Shown here one piece after another: positions 23,901 through 33,041 of a DNA stretch of 45,899 nucleotides. A program made the translations under genes and the position numbers. The stretch comes from JABDAD01 sp964409695 (GTDB lineage: Bacteria > Pseudomonadota > Alphaproteobacteria > Rickettsiales > Rickettsiaceae), in the NCBI GenBank assembly GCA_964409695.1, contig CAYPDX010000004.1, forward strand, positions 1-45,899, given 5' to 3'. The notes under the pieces are model-generated. The model had not been told where the DNA came from. It ran no database searches and saw only the letters and a program-made list of their open reading frames with translations. The number at the start of each line of letters is the position of its first letter. Position 1 is the first letter of the stretch.

Positions 23901-25184
23901 CTAAAAAGCTTTTTGTGTTTTTAAACAATCAGAAACAAGAAATAAAGAGCCAACAACAACGATTCTAGCATCTTTAGAATACTCAAGTGCCGCCAAAAAA
24001 GCGTCTTCAAGACTATCCACACCGACGATTTCAATACCAGCTTCATTTGCTTTTTGAACAAGCATTTCTGGTGTATAGCTTGAAGGTTCCGACAAGACTC
24101 TTACACCAAAAATTTTAGGATTTACTTCTTTAAACTGTGATAATATAGATGCAACATCTCTATTTTTTGTAAAGCCAACTATTAGAACTAAATCTTTAAA
24201 ATTCTGCTCCTTTAACCAGTCGCAGATAGCCGCAGCGCCCGCGACATTATGAGCCCCATCAAGCCAACATAATGCATTTTTTGGATCTCTGACGACTCTT
24301 CCAACATTAAACTCTTGTAACCTTCCTGGCCATTCGGCTTTTGTTATTCCAGAGCGGATATTATCTTCTGTAATATTGAATTTATCTTTTATCTTCAAAA
24401 TACCAGCAACAACAGCACTTGCATTAATAATTTGATGATCTCCAACAAGATTTGGGTTCGGAAGCTGTATATTTCCAATCTGTGAGTGGAAATATAAGCC
24501 ATTATCATTTTTTTCTGGAATAAAGTCATATTCATACGCAATTGCTTCAGAATTTAATTCTTCACATTTTTGCAGTAAAATATCCATTACAACTGAATCT
24601 TGCCTACTTATTATGCAAGGAACATTTTCTTTAATAATCCCTGCTTTTTCATGAGCTATTAACTCTATCCGCGGGCCAAGAAACTCCATATGATCAAATG
24701 AAATTGGTGTAATAATGCTTAATATTGGATTTAAAACAATATTTGTAGCATCAATTCTACCACCAAGGCCCGTTTCTAGAATAAGTACATCAGCTGGTAT
24801 CGTGCTGAAAGCTAAAAAAGCTGCCATTGTTGTCGCCTCAAAAAAAGATAGTTCAATACCAGCTTCTTCTGAGCCTATTCTAGTTTTTTCTAATACTTCA
24901 AATAGAAAATCATCATCTATTTTTTGTCCACGCAATAATATCCTCTCATTAAATTGAAGCAAATGAGGAGATGTATACATATGGACGAAGTAACCGGCAG
25001 ATTGAAATATAGATCTTAGCATAGCACAGGTTGAACCTTTACCATTCGTCCCTGCAACATGGATAACTGGAGGTAATTTCAAATGTGGATTTCCAAAGAA
25101 TGAAAGCATCCTAAACATTCTTGATAAATCATATGGCTCGGGAAATTTTATTATTTTCTTAGGCCAATGTGGCATGTATACCAT
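23901..25184 (-). CDS. folC: Folylpolyglutamate synthase/dihydrofolate synthase
   Basis: A 427-residue Mur-ligase-family enzyme. The ATP loop VIHVAGTNGKGSTCAMLRSIF lies near residues 41-61, followed by YTSPHLLQFNERI, LETGLGGRIDATNI, ITPISFDHMEFLG, HEKAGIIK and CWLDGAHNVAGA. It adds glutamate to dihydropteroate and folates so that they are retained. The ATG at 25184 was taken; MPHW three codons later is an alternative. It is divergent from thrS across 65 bases. Confidence 0.94.
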   Translation of the reverse strand: MVYMPHWPKKIIKFPEPYDLSRMFRMLSFFGNPHLKLPPVIHVAGTNGKGSTCAMLRSIFQSAGYFVHMYTSPHLLQFNERILLRGQKIDDDFLFEVLEKTRIGSEEAGIELSFFEATTMAAFLAFSTIPADVLILETGLGGRIDATNIVLNPILSIITPISFDHMEFLGPRIELIAHEKAGIIKENVPCIISRQDSVVMDILLQKCEELNSEAIAYEYDFIPEKNDNGLYFHSQIGNIQLPNPNLVGDHQIINASAVVAGILKIKDKFNITEDNIRSGITKAEWPGRLQEFNVGRVVRDPKNALCWLDGAHNVAGAAAICDWLKEQNFKDLVLIVGFTKNRDVASILSQFKEVNPKIFGVRVLSEPSSYTPEMLVQKANEAGIEIVGVDSLEDAFLAALEYSKDARIVVVGSLFLVSDCLKTQKAF

Positions 25185-25249
25185 AAACTTCCAATCTATA
25201 AATTGACAAAATCCTATTTTAAGGGCAGAATAGCAGGAATTTTTTACTT

Positions 25250-27172
25250 ATGAACATATATATGATTAATATTTCATTTCCAGACGGGTCTGTAAAACAA
25301 TTTAATGTTGGTGTTACAGGCAGAGAAATAGCTTTGAGCATTTCTAAGTCACTAGCTAAGGAATCTCTTTTTGTTAAAATCAATGGAGAAGATTACGATA
25401 TTACTCGTCCAATTAATGAGGATTGTAACATTAAAATTGTTACCACTAAGGATAAAGAAGGACTCGATTTAATTAGACATGATACAGCTCATATTTTAGC
25501 AGAGGCCATTAAAGAACTATATCCAACTGCGCAAATTACAATAGGTCCTTCTATTGAAGATGGATTCTATTACGATATTAGTTGCAAACACACTCTTTCA
25601 TCAAATGATCTTGAGCTTATTGAAAAAAAAATGCATGAGATTGTGTCTAGGAATGATGAGTTTATTAGAGAAGTTTGGAAACGCGATCAAGCAATAGAAT
25701 TTTTCAAATCTATTGGAGAATTTTACAAAGCAGAAATTATTAGTGATATTCCAGCAGATCAACCGATCTCTATATATAGGCAAGGTAATTTTATTGATCT
25801 ATGTAGAGGCCCCCATGCACCCTCAACTGGTTATTTAAAGCATTTTAAGCTTATGAAACTGGCGGGAGCTTATTGGAGAGGAGATAGTAAGAATGAGATG
25901 CTCCAAAGAATCTATGGCACGGCGTGGGCTACCGAAGAGCAGTTAAAAAACTATTTATATATGCTTGAAGAAGCAGAAAAAAGAGATCATAGAAAACTTG
26001 GAAAAGAACTTGACCTATTCCATTTGCAAGAAGAATCACAAGGTATGGTTTTCTGGCATGAAAAAGGTTGGACAATTTATAGAATAATTGAAGCTTATAT
26101 TAGGAGAAAGCTTCAAAAAGCTGGTTATATCGAGGTTAGAACACCAATTCTTGCTGATAAAGCTTTATGGGAAGCTTCTGGCCACTGGGAAATGTTTGGC
26201 GAAAACATGTTCACTTCAAGCGTTGATGAAAAAGTCTTGGCACTTAAACCAATGAATTGCCCATGCCATATTCAAATATTTAAACAAGGTATAAAAAGCT
26301 ACAGAGACTTGCCACTTAGAATGGCAGAATTTGGATGTTGCCATAGATACGAATCATCAGGTGCTCTTCATGGACTCATGAGGGTTAGAAGTTTTGTGCA
26401 AGATGACGCTCATATTTTTTGTACTGAAGATCAAATTAACGAAGAAACAGTAAAATTTTGTAAGCTACTTACCGAAGTTTATAATGATTTTGGCTTTACA
26501 GAAATTAAAATAAGATTCTCCGATAGACCTGAAGTAAGAGCCGGCCTAGATACAACCTGGGACAAGGCAGAAGAAGCTCTAAAAACAGCTGTAACAAAAG
26601 CTGGCTATGAATGTATTCCAAATCCAGGTGAAGGCGCCTTCTATGGCCCTAAACTCGAGTTTGTATTAAAAGATGCTATCGGAAGAGAATGGCAATGTGG
26701 CACTTTGCAAGTTGATTTTGTATTGCCTGAAAGATTAGATGCAAATTTCGTCGATTCAAGTGGTAATAAGCAACGTCCGGTGATGCTTCATAGAGCTATT
26801 ATAGGTACATTTGAAAGATTTATGGGAATACTTATTGAACAATGTGCTGGTAAGTTTCCATTATGGCTAGCTCCCGTTCAAGTTGGAATAGCAACTGTCA
26901 CAACTGATGTAGAAGAATACTCAAATTCTTTAAAATTAAAATTAGAGGAAGCGGGAATAAGGTGCGAACTTGACAATTCCAACGAAAAGATCAATTATAA
27001 AATCCGTACTATGTCTCATAATAAACTTCCGCTAATTGCTGTTATAGGCAAAAAGGAAGCTGAGGATGAAACGGTAGCTATTAGAACTCTTGGTAGTAAT
27101 GAGACAGAGTCCATGACTGTTCAAGACTTAATATTGCTCATTAAAAATAGTACAGAAAAATATTTAAAATGA
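25250..27172 (+). CDS. thrS: Threonyl-tRNA synthetase
   Basis: A 640-residue class II synthetase of full length: TGS domain (about 1-65), editing domain with HDTAHILAEA near 76-85, catalytic core with MNCPCHIQIF (zinc cysteine), RYESSGALHGLMRVRSF (motif 2) and HRAIIGTFERFMGIL (motif 3), then the anticodon-binding domain from about 540. It charges tRNA-Thr and clears mischarged serine. AGGA precedes the ATG at 25250; the ATG four codons later would match the common MINI start. infC follows, as in many bacteria. Confidence 0.97.
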   Translation: MNIYMINISFPDGSVKQFNVGVTGREIALSISKSLAKESLFVKINGEDYDITRPINEDCNIKIVTTKDKEGLDLIRHDTAHILAEAIKELYPTAQITIGPSIEDGFYYDISCKHTLSSNDLELIEKKMHEIVSRNDEFIREVWKRDQAIEFFKSIGEFYKAEIISDIPADQPISIYRQGNFIDLCRGPHAPSTGYLKHFKLMKLAGAYWRGDSKNEMLQRIYGTAWATEEQLKNYLYMLEEAEKRDHRKLGKELDLFHLQEESQGMVFWHEKGWTIYRIIEAYIRRKLQKAGYIEVRTPILADKALWEASGHWEMFGENMFTSSVDEKVLALKPMNCPCHIQIFKQGIKSYRDLPLRMAEFGCCHRYESSGALHGLMRVRSFVQDDAHIFCTEDQINEETVKFCKLLTEVYNDFGFTEIKIRFSDRPEVRAGLDTTWDKAEEALKTAVTKAGYECIPNPGEGAFYGPKLEFVLKDAIGREWQCGTLQVDFVLPERLDANFVDSSGNKQRPVMLHRAIIGTFERFMGILIEQCAGKFPLWLAPVQVGIATVTTDVEEYSNSLKLKLEEAGIRCELDNSNEKINYKIRTMSHNKLPLIAVIGKKEAEDETVAIRTLGSNETESMTVQDLILLIKNSTEKYLK

Positions 27173-27232
27173 ATATGCTTATAGTAAATATATTCAAAAT
27201 TGAGACAATAAACTAAAATAAACGAGGGCGTT

Positions 27233-27751
27233 ATATCTAAATTTCCTAAAGCTAACAATGACATAAGGTCTCCTAAAGTTCGTCTTGTTGATCAAGAAGG
27301 CGAGATGATCGGCATTGTTTCCCTACAAGAAGCGTTAAGTAAAGCAACAAGTGTAGGTCTTGACCTGGTTGAGATTTCTCCACAAGCTGATCCGCCAGTA
27401 TGTAAAATATTAGATTTTGGAAAATTTAAATATGAATCAAAGAAGAAAGCTCATGATGCTAGAAAAAAGCAAAAAGTAGTCGTTCTAAAAGAAATGAAAT
27501 TCAGACCTAATATAGGAACTGGTGATTTTGACGTTAAAATGCGCAATATTATTAGGTTCTTAGAAGATGGTGATAAAGTTAAAGTATCGCTGATGTTTAA
27601 AGGTCGTGAAATTGTCCATAATGAAAATGCTATGAATCTTTTCAAAAAAATAATTGAAATAGCTGGTGATCATGCAAAGCTTGAGCTTGAACCACGCTTA
27701 GAAGGTAGACATATGCTTATGATTATGGTTCCAAACGTCATAAAACCATAA
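27233..27751 (+). CDS. infC: Translation initiation factor IF-3, with apparent AUA start
   Basis: About 172 residues. The conserved IF-3 N domain includes SPKVRLVDQEGE, LVEISPQADPPVCKILDFGKF; the C domain includes KFRPNIGTGDF and LEGRHMLMIM. The first ATG (27305) would remove the conserved IRSPKVRLVDQEGE stretch. Upstream, the frame is open to 27212 and holds no ATG, GTG or TTG. The ATA at 27233 sits four bases after GAGGG and gives the right length. IF-3 discriminates against such codons, and E. coli infC starts with AUU for self-regulation, so this start makes sense. Confidence 0.85.
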   Translation: MSKFPKANNDIRSPKVRLVDQEGEMIGIVSLQEALSKATSVGLDLVEISPQADPPVCKILDFGKFKYESKKKAHDARKKQKVVVLKEMKFRPNIGTGDFDVKMRNIIRFLEDGDKVKVSLMFKGREIVHNENAMNLFKKIIEIAGDHAKLELEPRLEGRHMLMIMVPNVIKP

Positions 27752-27788
27752 AAATACTTTTCTCGCATACTATCCAAAGACACAATCA

Positions 27789-27823
27789 CCCCGTATTTTT
27801 ATGCGGGGGTCTACTATTTTTTT
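27789..27823 (+). terminator. Rho-independent terminator of thrS-infC
   Basis: The stem CCCCGTAT (27789-27796) pairs with ATGCGGGG (27801-27808) around TTTT, with one G-T pair, followed shortly by a run of T. Confidence 0.75.
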
Positions 27824-27836
27824 CTCTGTATAAACC

Positions 27837-28043
27837 TGTTCATAACTATGTTAATCTAAATGTGCATAAGTTTTATACACATTTTATGTACAAATTATCC
27901 ACAGGTTTTCCTCATGTTAATTTCTTTTGTTTGACATTCCACAATATGTGTATAATTTTTACGTAACTCTTTTTTTACAAGCTCTACAAAGATAATTTTT
28001 TGAAATTTTTGTGGATAATTATGTGCATAACTACTTATCGACA
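27837..28043. other. Putative chromosomal replication origin (oriC) next to hemE
   Basis: This gap between infC and hemE is very AT-rich and packed with DnaA-box 9-mers. Perfect TTATCCACA is at 27895-27903 (+) and 28010-28018 (-). Near-perfect: TTATGAACA 27837-27845 (-), TTATGCACA 27861-27869 (-), TTATACACA 27873-27881 (+), TTATACACA 27947-27955 (-), TTATGCACA 28022-28030 (-), TTATCGACA 28035-28043 (+); TTATGTACA 27884-27892 (+) is weaker. The T-rich stretch 27955-28009 could be the unwinding element. In Caulobacter and, by proposal, in Rickettsia, oriC lies beside hemE. Gene direction switches around this point. Motif density is seen; origin function is inferred. Confidence 0.7.
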
Positions 28044-28082
28044 TAAGTTTGCTTATAACAACTATAACTATTTAAATTTATA

Positions 28083-29108
28083 ATGAAATTATTATTAGAA
28101 GTATTCAAAAAATCAAAGAATAATATACCTCCTATTTGGTTAATGAGACAAGCTGGAAGATATTTAGCAGAATATCGAGAAGTACGTAGTATGGCAGGAA
28201 GTTTTTTAGATCTTTGTTATAATCCAGAATTAGCAAGTAAAGTAACAATTCAGCCTATAGATAGGTTTGATTTAGACGGAGCTATAATTTTTTCAGATAT
28301 TTTAATAGTACCTCATATTCTAGGATTAGATGTGAAGTTTATTGAAGGAGATGGCCCTAAAGTTGAAAATATTTCTTCTCTTGAAGATCTAAAAAAACTA
28401 TCATTAAAATCTTACGAAGAATCTGAAAAAATTCAAAAAGTTTGCAGTGTTTTAAAATTAACAAAAGAAAAACTAGCAAATAGTAAAACATTGATAGGTT
28501 TTGCGGGAAGTCCATGGACAGTTGCAACTTACGTTATTTCAAATAAAAAACATGATTTCGATTTTTGTAGAAAATTTGCTTATGAGAAGAAAGAAGTTCT
28601 TATAGAATTGATAGAGATAATAACTAAACAAACTATTATTTATCTTAAAAGCCAGATAGATTCTGGCGCTGAAGTAATTCAATTATTTGATTCTTGGTGT
28701 GAAATATTACCAGAAGAAGAATTTCATGAATTTGTAATTAAACCTACCAAGACAATAGTTTCAGAATTAAAAAAATACTCGAATGTACCAATTATTGGTT
28801 TTCCTAAAGGGGCTGGAGTATTTTACGAAGATTACGTTAAAGAAACAGGCGTTGATGGTGTAAGTTTAGACTATCTTGTTCCCTTCACGCAAGCCAAAAA
28901 ACTACAGGAAAGTGTAGTTATTCAAGGAAATCTAGATCCTTTATTACTATTTTTGAGTAAAGATAAAATTTTAAAACAAGTGGATAAAATTATGGAAGAA
29001 TTATCTGACGGACCATTTATTTTTAATTTAGGTCATGGAATTATGCAGCATACTCCTGTTGATAACGTAAAATTTTTAGTAGAATATGTCAGAAATTGGA
29101 AAAAATAA
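28083..29108 (+). CDS. hemE: Uroporphyrinogen decarboxylase
   Basis: A 341-residue TIM-barrel enzyme. WLMRQAGRYLAEYRE (residues 19-33) holds the substrate-carboxylate arginines R22 and R26, and FSDILIVP, GFAGSPWTVATYVI, QLFDSWCEILPEEEF and LGHGIMQHTPVDNV follow. It converts uroporphyrinogen III to coproporphyrinogen III. No clear ribosome site precedes the ATG, and the DnaA-box cluster lies immediately upstream. The end overlaps the hemH start by 23 bases, so hemE-hemH-hemJ form an operon. Confidence 0.96.
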   Translation: MKLLLEVFKKSKNNIPPIWLMRQAGRYLAEYREVRSMAGSFLDLCYNPELASKVTIQPIDRFDLDGAIIFSDILIVPHILGLDVKFIEGDGPKVENISSLEDLKKLSLKSYEESEKIQKVCSVLKLTKEKLANSKTLIGFAGSPWTVATYVISNKKHDFDFCRKFAYEKKEVLIELIEIITKQTIIYLKSQIDSGAEVIQLFDSWCEILPEEEFHEFVIKPTKTIVSELKKYSNVPIIGFPKGAGVFYEDYVKETGVDGVSLDYLVPFTQAKKLQESVVIQGNLDPLLLFLSKDKILKQVDKIMEELSDGPFIFNLGHGIMQHTPVDNVKFLVEYVRNWKK

Positions 29109-30129
29109 GAAAATAGCAGTAGTTCTATTTAATCTAGGTGGTCCTGAAAAATTAAATTCTGTAAGACCGTTTCTGTATAATTTGTTTTCTGATAAATGGA
29201 TTATAAGATTTCCGAGCTTTATCAGATATTTACTAGCTATTTTTATTTCTATTAGAAGAGAGAATATAGCAAAAGAGAATTACAGTTTAATGGGTGGAAA
29301 ATCGCCGTTATTAGAAGAGACTGTAAAACAAAAAATAGCTTTAGAAGAAGGCTTAAAGAACAAAGGATTACAAAATTTTAAAGTCTTTATTTCTATGAGA
29401 TATTGGCACCCATTTTCCTCAGAAGTTGTAAAAGATATAAAGAAATACGGGGCAGATGAGATAATTTTTTTGCCTCTATATCCTCAAGCATCAAGCGCAA
29501 CCACAGTTTCTTCATTTGAAGATTTTGAAAATTCCATAGCTAAAGAAGAAGTAAATTCTATAGTAAAAAAAATAGGTTGTTATTTTGATGAAGATGAGTT
29601 TATTTTATCTCATAAAAATCTTATAAAAGAAAAGCTTGGAAAATTTAATGACGGAAAGGTTAGAATATTATTCTCAGCTCATAGTATTCCTGTTAAATTT
29701 GTAAATCAAGGAGACCCATATGAGTGGCAGGTTACAAAAACAGTTGAAGCTATAAGAAAAGACGAAATTATATCAAAACATGATTATGTTTTATGTTATC
29801 AAAGCAAAGTAGGAAGGATAGAATGGTTATCTCCTTCAACAGAAAAAGAAATTGAAAGAGCAGCAAAAGAAAATATAAATTTACTAATAGTTCCAATTGC
29901 TTTTATCTCTGAACATATAGAGACTTTAGTAGAACTTGATATAGAATATGCTAAAATTGCAAAAGATTTTGGTATTTTATATGAGAGGGTTCCAGCACTT
30001 GGAATAGAGAAAAATTTTATAGATTCTCTTGCAAAAATGGTTGTAAAAACTGCAAGCCAGGAAGCCCCGGTTATTTGTTTTGGGTCGCTTAAATGTCCAA
30101 GTAATTTTAAGAACTGTATTTGTAGATAG
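29086..30129 (+). CDS. hemH: Ferrochelatase
   Basis: A 347-residue protein. AVVLFNLGGPEKLNSVRPFLYNLFSD, MRYWHPFSSEVV, FLPLYPQASSATTVSSF and LFSAHSIPVKFVNQGDPY (catalytic histidine) are family motifs, with FISEHIETLVELDIEY near the C terminus. It inserts Fe2+ into protoporphyrin IX. The last 17 residues are cysteine-rich (CFGSLKCPSNFKNCIC), which could belong to an iron-sulfur site as seen in some ferrochelatases; I cannot confirm this. It overlaps hemE, and hemJ follows after 8 bases. Confidence 0.95.
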   Translation: MSEIGKNKKIAVVLFNLGGPEKLNSVRPFLYNLFSDKWIIRFPSFIRYLLAIFISIRRENIAKENYSLMGGKSPLLEETVKQKIALEEGLKNKGLQNFKVFISMRYWHPFSSEVVKDIKKYGADEIIFLPLYPQASSATTVSSFEDFENSIAKEEVNSIVKKIGCYFDEDEFILSHKNLIKEKLGKFNDGKVRILFSAHSIPVKFVNQGDPYEWQVTKTVEAIRKDEIISKHDYVLCYQSKVGRIEWLSPSTEKEIERAAKENINLLIVPIAFISEHIETLVELDIEYAKIAKDFGILYERVPALGIEKNFIDSLAKMVVKTASQEAPVICFGSLKCPSNFKNCICR

Positions 30130-30137
30130 GTAAAATA

Positions 30138-30575
30138 GTGTCAGAATATTATGAATGGTTTAAAGTTATTCATCTAGTTTCGCTTATAGCGTGGATGGCT
30201 GGAATATTTTATTTACCAAGGATATATGTATATCACTGTAAAGTCAAAACAGGCTCGGAATCAGATAAAATTTTTAAAATTATGGAGTTAAAGCTACTCA
30301 GATATATAATGAATCCAGCCATGATAATAACATTAGTATTAGGGCTAATTCTAGCAGAAATTTATGGTATGAAAGCCATGGGAATTTGGTTTCATATAAA
30401 GATATTATGCGTGATTTTGCTTTGTGCTTTTCATGGTTTTTTAGCGCGCTGGCGAAAAGATTTTGCAAATGGAAATAATAAACATAGTGAAAGATTTTAT
30501 AGAATAGTGAACGAAGTACCTGCTGTACTCTTGGTGATTATAGTTATAATGGTAATAGTAAAACCATTTGAGTAA
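30138..30575 (+). CDS. hemJ: Protoporphyrinogen IX oxidase HemJ
   Basis: A 145-residue membrane protein with four hydrophobic segments. WFKVIHLVSLIAWMAGIFYLPRIYVYH carries the conserved histidine and R/Y residues; W-F-H-I-K and RFYRIVNEVPAVLLVIIV follow as in HemJ. It oxidises protoporphyrinogen in the inner membrane, the step just before ferrochelatase. The start is GTG at 30138. The oxygen-dependent or -independent coproporphyrinogen oxidase needed between hemE and hemJ is not in this window. Confidence 0.92.
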   Translation: MSEYYEWFKVIHLVSLIAWMAGIFYLPRIYVYHCKVKTGSESDKIFKIMELKLLRYIMNPAMIITLVLGLILAEIYGMKAMGIWFHIKILCVILLCAFHGFLARWRKDFANGNNKHSERFYRIVNEVPAVLLVIIVIMVIVKPFE

Positions 30576-30630
30576 TTATACATTTACTAAGGGCACAGTT
30601 TATTTTGTACAAAACTAGAGATTCATATAA

Positions 30631-31365
30631 ATGAAAGAACTTACAGCATCAATTTTAATTATAGGGAATGAAATCTTGTCTGGTAAAGTGCAGGATAGAA
30701 ATATATGTTTTATCGCAAAAAAACTCTCAGAAAGAGGAATCATACTTAAAGAAGTTCGTGTAGTTTTAGATCTTACAGAAGATATAGTTGAAGCTGTAAA
30801 CTTGCTACGAAAAAAATATACATATGTTTTTACAACTGGTGGGCTTGGCCCTACTCATGATGACATAACGGCAGAAGCAATTGCAAAGGCGTTTTCTGTA
30901 GAAACTGAATTTAACGAGAATGCTTTAAAATTAATAGAAAAATACTCTCTAGAAAAAGGTCTGGTCTTTAACGATGCTAGAAAAAAAATGGCTCTTGTGC
31001 CAAAAGGAGGAATTCTTATTAATAATGAGCCTCCTGGATTTAGGATAGAGAATGTTTTTGTAATGGCTGGAATACCTGAGACACTTTACAAAATGTTTTC
31101 ATATATAGAAGCAAGCCTTGAAAGAGGTGATGAGATTTTAAGTAAAAATCTAGTTATATATGTTAGCGAAAGTCTTATAGCAAAAGAACTTTCAGATATT
31201 CAGGATAAGTATAAATCGATAGATATAGGGAGTTATCCATTTTTGAAAGATAATGAGCCAGCCTCCGATATAGTGTTTAGAGGTAAAGATATTACCGTAA
31301 TTCATAAAGCATATAGTAAACTAGAGAATATAGCTAAATCTAACAATTATAGATACGAGAAATGA
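30631..31365 (+). CDS. CinA N-domain / molybdopterin-binding-like protein
   Basis: A 244-residue protein matching the N-terminal MoaB/MogA-like domain of CinA: ILIIGNEILSGKVQDRN, VFTTGGLGPTHDDITAEAIAKAF, KMALVPKGGILINNEPPGFRIENVFVMAGIPE. The C-terminal nicotinamide-nucleotide amidase domain of full CinA is absent. The short form is common in Rickettsiales; it may be an ADP-ribose pyrophosphatase-like enzyme, but this is not shown. Its end overlaps the next gene by 4 bases. Confidence 0.8.
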   Translation: MKELTASILIIGNEILSGKVQDRNICFIAKKLSERGIILKEVRVVLDLTEDIVEAVNLLRKKYTYVFTTGGLGPTHDDITAEAIAKAFSVETEFNENALKLIEKYSLEKGLVFNDARKKMALVPKGGILINNEPPGFRIENVFVMAGIPETLYKMFSYIEASLERGDEILSKNLVIYVSESLIAKELSDIQDKYKSIDIGSYPFLKDNEPASDIVFRGKDITVIHKAYSKLENIAKSNNYRYEK

Positions 31366-32090
31366 AAATCCCTCGATTAATATCAATATTAATATTTCTA
31401 TTCTATAGCAAAATCTCGATTGCTTACGTAAAAACCTATATAGTTGGTGTTGAAGATGCTGTAAATTATCCTTATAAAACATCTGAAAATGGAAATTTTT
31501 CTGGAAAATTTAGACAGATTTTAGACAAATTTGCAAAAAGCCAAGGAATAATATTTGAATATAAGTCATATCAAATCAAAGATCTATACGAAGCTTTATA
31601 CAAAAATCAAATTGACTTTAAGTTTCCAGATAATCCAGTTTGGAGATCTCCACAAAAAAAACATCACAATATTATCTATAGTGATTTTTTAACTTATTAC
31701 ATTGACGCGATATTTGTAAAAAAATCTGATATGAACAAAAATTTTAGAGATTTCAAGGTTTTTGGGACTTCAAATGACATTTTGCTTTGGCCTATTTCTG
31801 AAAAATTAGCACATGGGAAAGTAAAAGTATTAAAATCTAGAAGCTGTGCAGAGCTAATACCTCAAATTAAAAATGACGAAATAGAAGCTATTTTTTGTAA
31901 TTATGACGTTATGAGGTATCTTTTAAAAAATTCAACTTTAGAGACTGAAATAGTCGTTAATACGGATCTTCCTTTTATAGATAATTACTTTTATGTATCT
32001 ACAATAAATCATGGGGATATAATAGAAAAACTTAATGGGTGGATTGCAAAAAATAGAGCTTATATAGAAAAGGAGACGCATGAAAACTAA
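31362..32090 (+). CDS. Periplasmic solute-binding protein (family 3-like)
   Basis: A 242-residue protein. The signal peptide (about 1-21, MKIPRLISILIFLFYSKISI) is followed by a two-lobed binding-protein pattern: VGVEDAVNYPYKTSENGNFSG near the N terminus, DFKFPDNPVWRSP, YSDFLTYYIDAIFVKK, and RSCAELIPQIKNDEIEAIFC in the second lobe. This fits the periplasmic amino-acid-binding type, though diverged. It sits between the cinA-like gene (4-base overlap) and cmk (11-base overlap), with no permease or ATPase next to it, so it may serve a remote transporter. Confidence 0.6.
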   Translation: MKIPRLISILIFLFYSKISIAYVKTYIVGVEDAVNYPYKTSENGNFSGKFRQILDKFAKSQGIIFEYKSYQIKDLYEALYKNQIDFKFPDNPVWRSPQKKHHNIIYSDFLTYYIDAIFVKKSDMNKNFRDFKVFGTSNDILLWPISEKLAHGKVKVLKSRSCAELIPQIKNDEIEAIFCNYDVMRYLLKNSTLETEIVVNTDLPFIDNYFYVSTINHGDIIEKLNGWIAKNRAYIEKETHEN

Positions 32091-32730
32091 AAGATCTTTT
32101 TTTGACTTAGATACTCCATTCATTATAGCTGTAGATGGAGAAGCCGCCTCTGGTAAAGGAACTTTCTGTACAAAATTAGCAAAGGAATATAATCTATTTT
32201 ATTGCCAAACTAGTATTTTTTATAGAAAGCTAGCAAAAATTGCCATTGATAGAAATATTACTGATGTTGAGGAGCTCGTAAAAATAGCGTCTCATGATGA
32301 TTTGCAGACAATATCAGACAAAGATTTATATTTTGATGAAGTGAGTAAAAGAGCTTCTGAGATTGCTTCTATTAAAGAAGTGAGGTTTGCTCTGAATATT
32401 CCACAAAAGGAAATGCTCAAGCTCCACAAGCGAATAATTATGGAAGGAAGAGATATAGGCACTGTTATAGCGCCAACTGCAGATGTAAAGCTATATTTTA
32501 CCGCTAATGTAAATGCAAGGGCTCAGAGGCGGTTTGCTGAGCTTGTGGTAAAAGATCAAAATATTACTCTAGAATCAATTAAAAATAATATTATCGATAG
32601 AGATATTAGAGATAAAGAGAGAGAGAATGCGCCTCTTTCTATCGCAAAAGATGCAATAATTATAGATAGTTCTGAGCTAGATGCGGATCAGGTTTATAAT
32701 AAAGTTCTTCATATATTGGAAAAAAGTTAA
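32080..32730 (+). CDS. cmk: Cytidylate kinase
   Basis: A 216-residue P-loop kinase. VDGEAASGKGTFCTKLA is the ATP loop near residues 14-30, IIMEGRDIGTVIAPTADVKLYFTA is the family signature near 119-142, and RDIRDKERENAPLSIAKDAIIIDSS follows. It phosphorylates CMP and dCMP. It overlaps the solute-binding gene by 11 bases. Its end overlaps the convergent bolA end by 4 bases. Confidence 0.95.
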   Translation: MKTKRSFFDLDTPFIIAVDGEAASGKGTFCTKLAKEYNLFYCQTSIFYRKLAKIAIDRNITDVEELVKIASHDDLQTISDKDLYFDEVSKRASEIASIKEVRFALNIPQKEMLKLHKRIIMEGRDIGTVIAPTADVKLYFTANVNARAQRRFAELVVKDQNITLESIKNNIIDRDIRDKERENAPLSIAKDAIIIDSSELDADQVYNKVLHILEKS

Positions 32731-32996
32731 GGGATATTTGTCTTGATAGAGACTGCGTGCAGACCGTCTTCAAATGCGGGTTCTAGCGCTTTATTTACTA
32801 GTCTTTGTCTTTCTAATAAAGAAAGGCCTGCAAAAAACTTGCTTACAATAAATATTTTTACATGAGAAGGATATTTGCTTTTTAAATCTGCCTCATAATG
32901 ATTAGCATGGCTAGCACTTTCGTCTTTTATTTCAAGCTCACTTGCTTCAAAAATTTTTAGCAATTCTTCTAAAGCTTTTATTTTGTTGGTTTTCAT
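32727..32996 (-). CDS. bolA: BolA family protein
   Basis: An 89-residue protein of normal length. HYEADLKSKYPSHVKIFIVSKFFAGLSLLERQRLVNKAL and the C-terminal LHAVSIKT match the BolA/IbaG KH-like fold, with the conserved C-terminal histidine that contributes to Fe-S binding with monothiol glutaredoxins. The family links iron-sulfur handling to regulation. ffh lies 45 bases upstream on the same strand. Confidence 0.88.
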   Translation of the reverse strand: MKTNKIKALEELLKIFEASELEIKDESASHANHYEADLKSKYPSHVKIFIVSKFFAGLSLLERQRLVNKALEPAFEDGLHAVSIKTNIP

Positions 32997-33041
32997 AAGA
33001 TTCTAACTCACAAACAAAATTATTTCTCATATAGTCAATAT

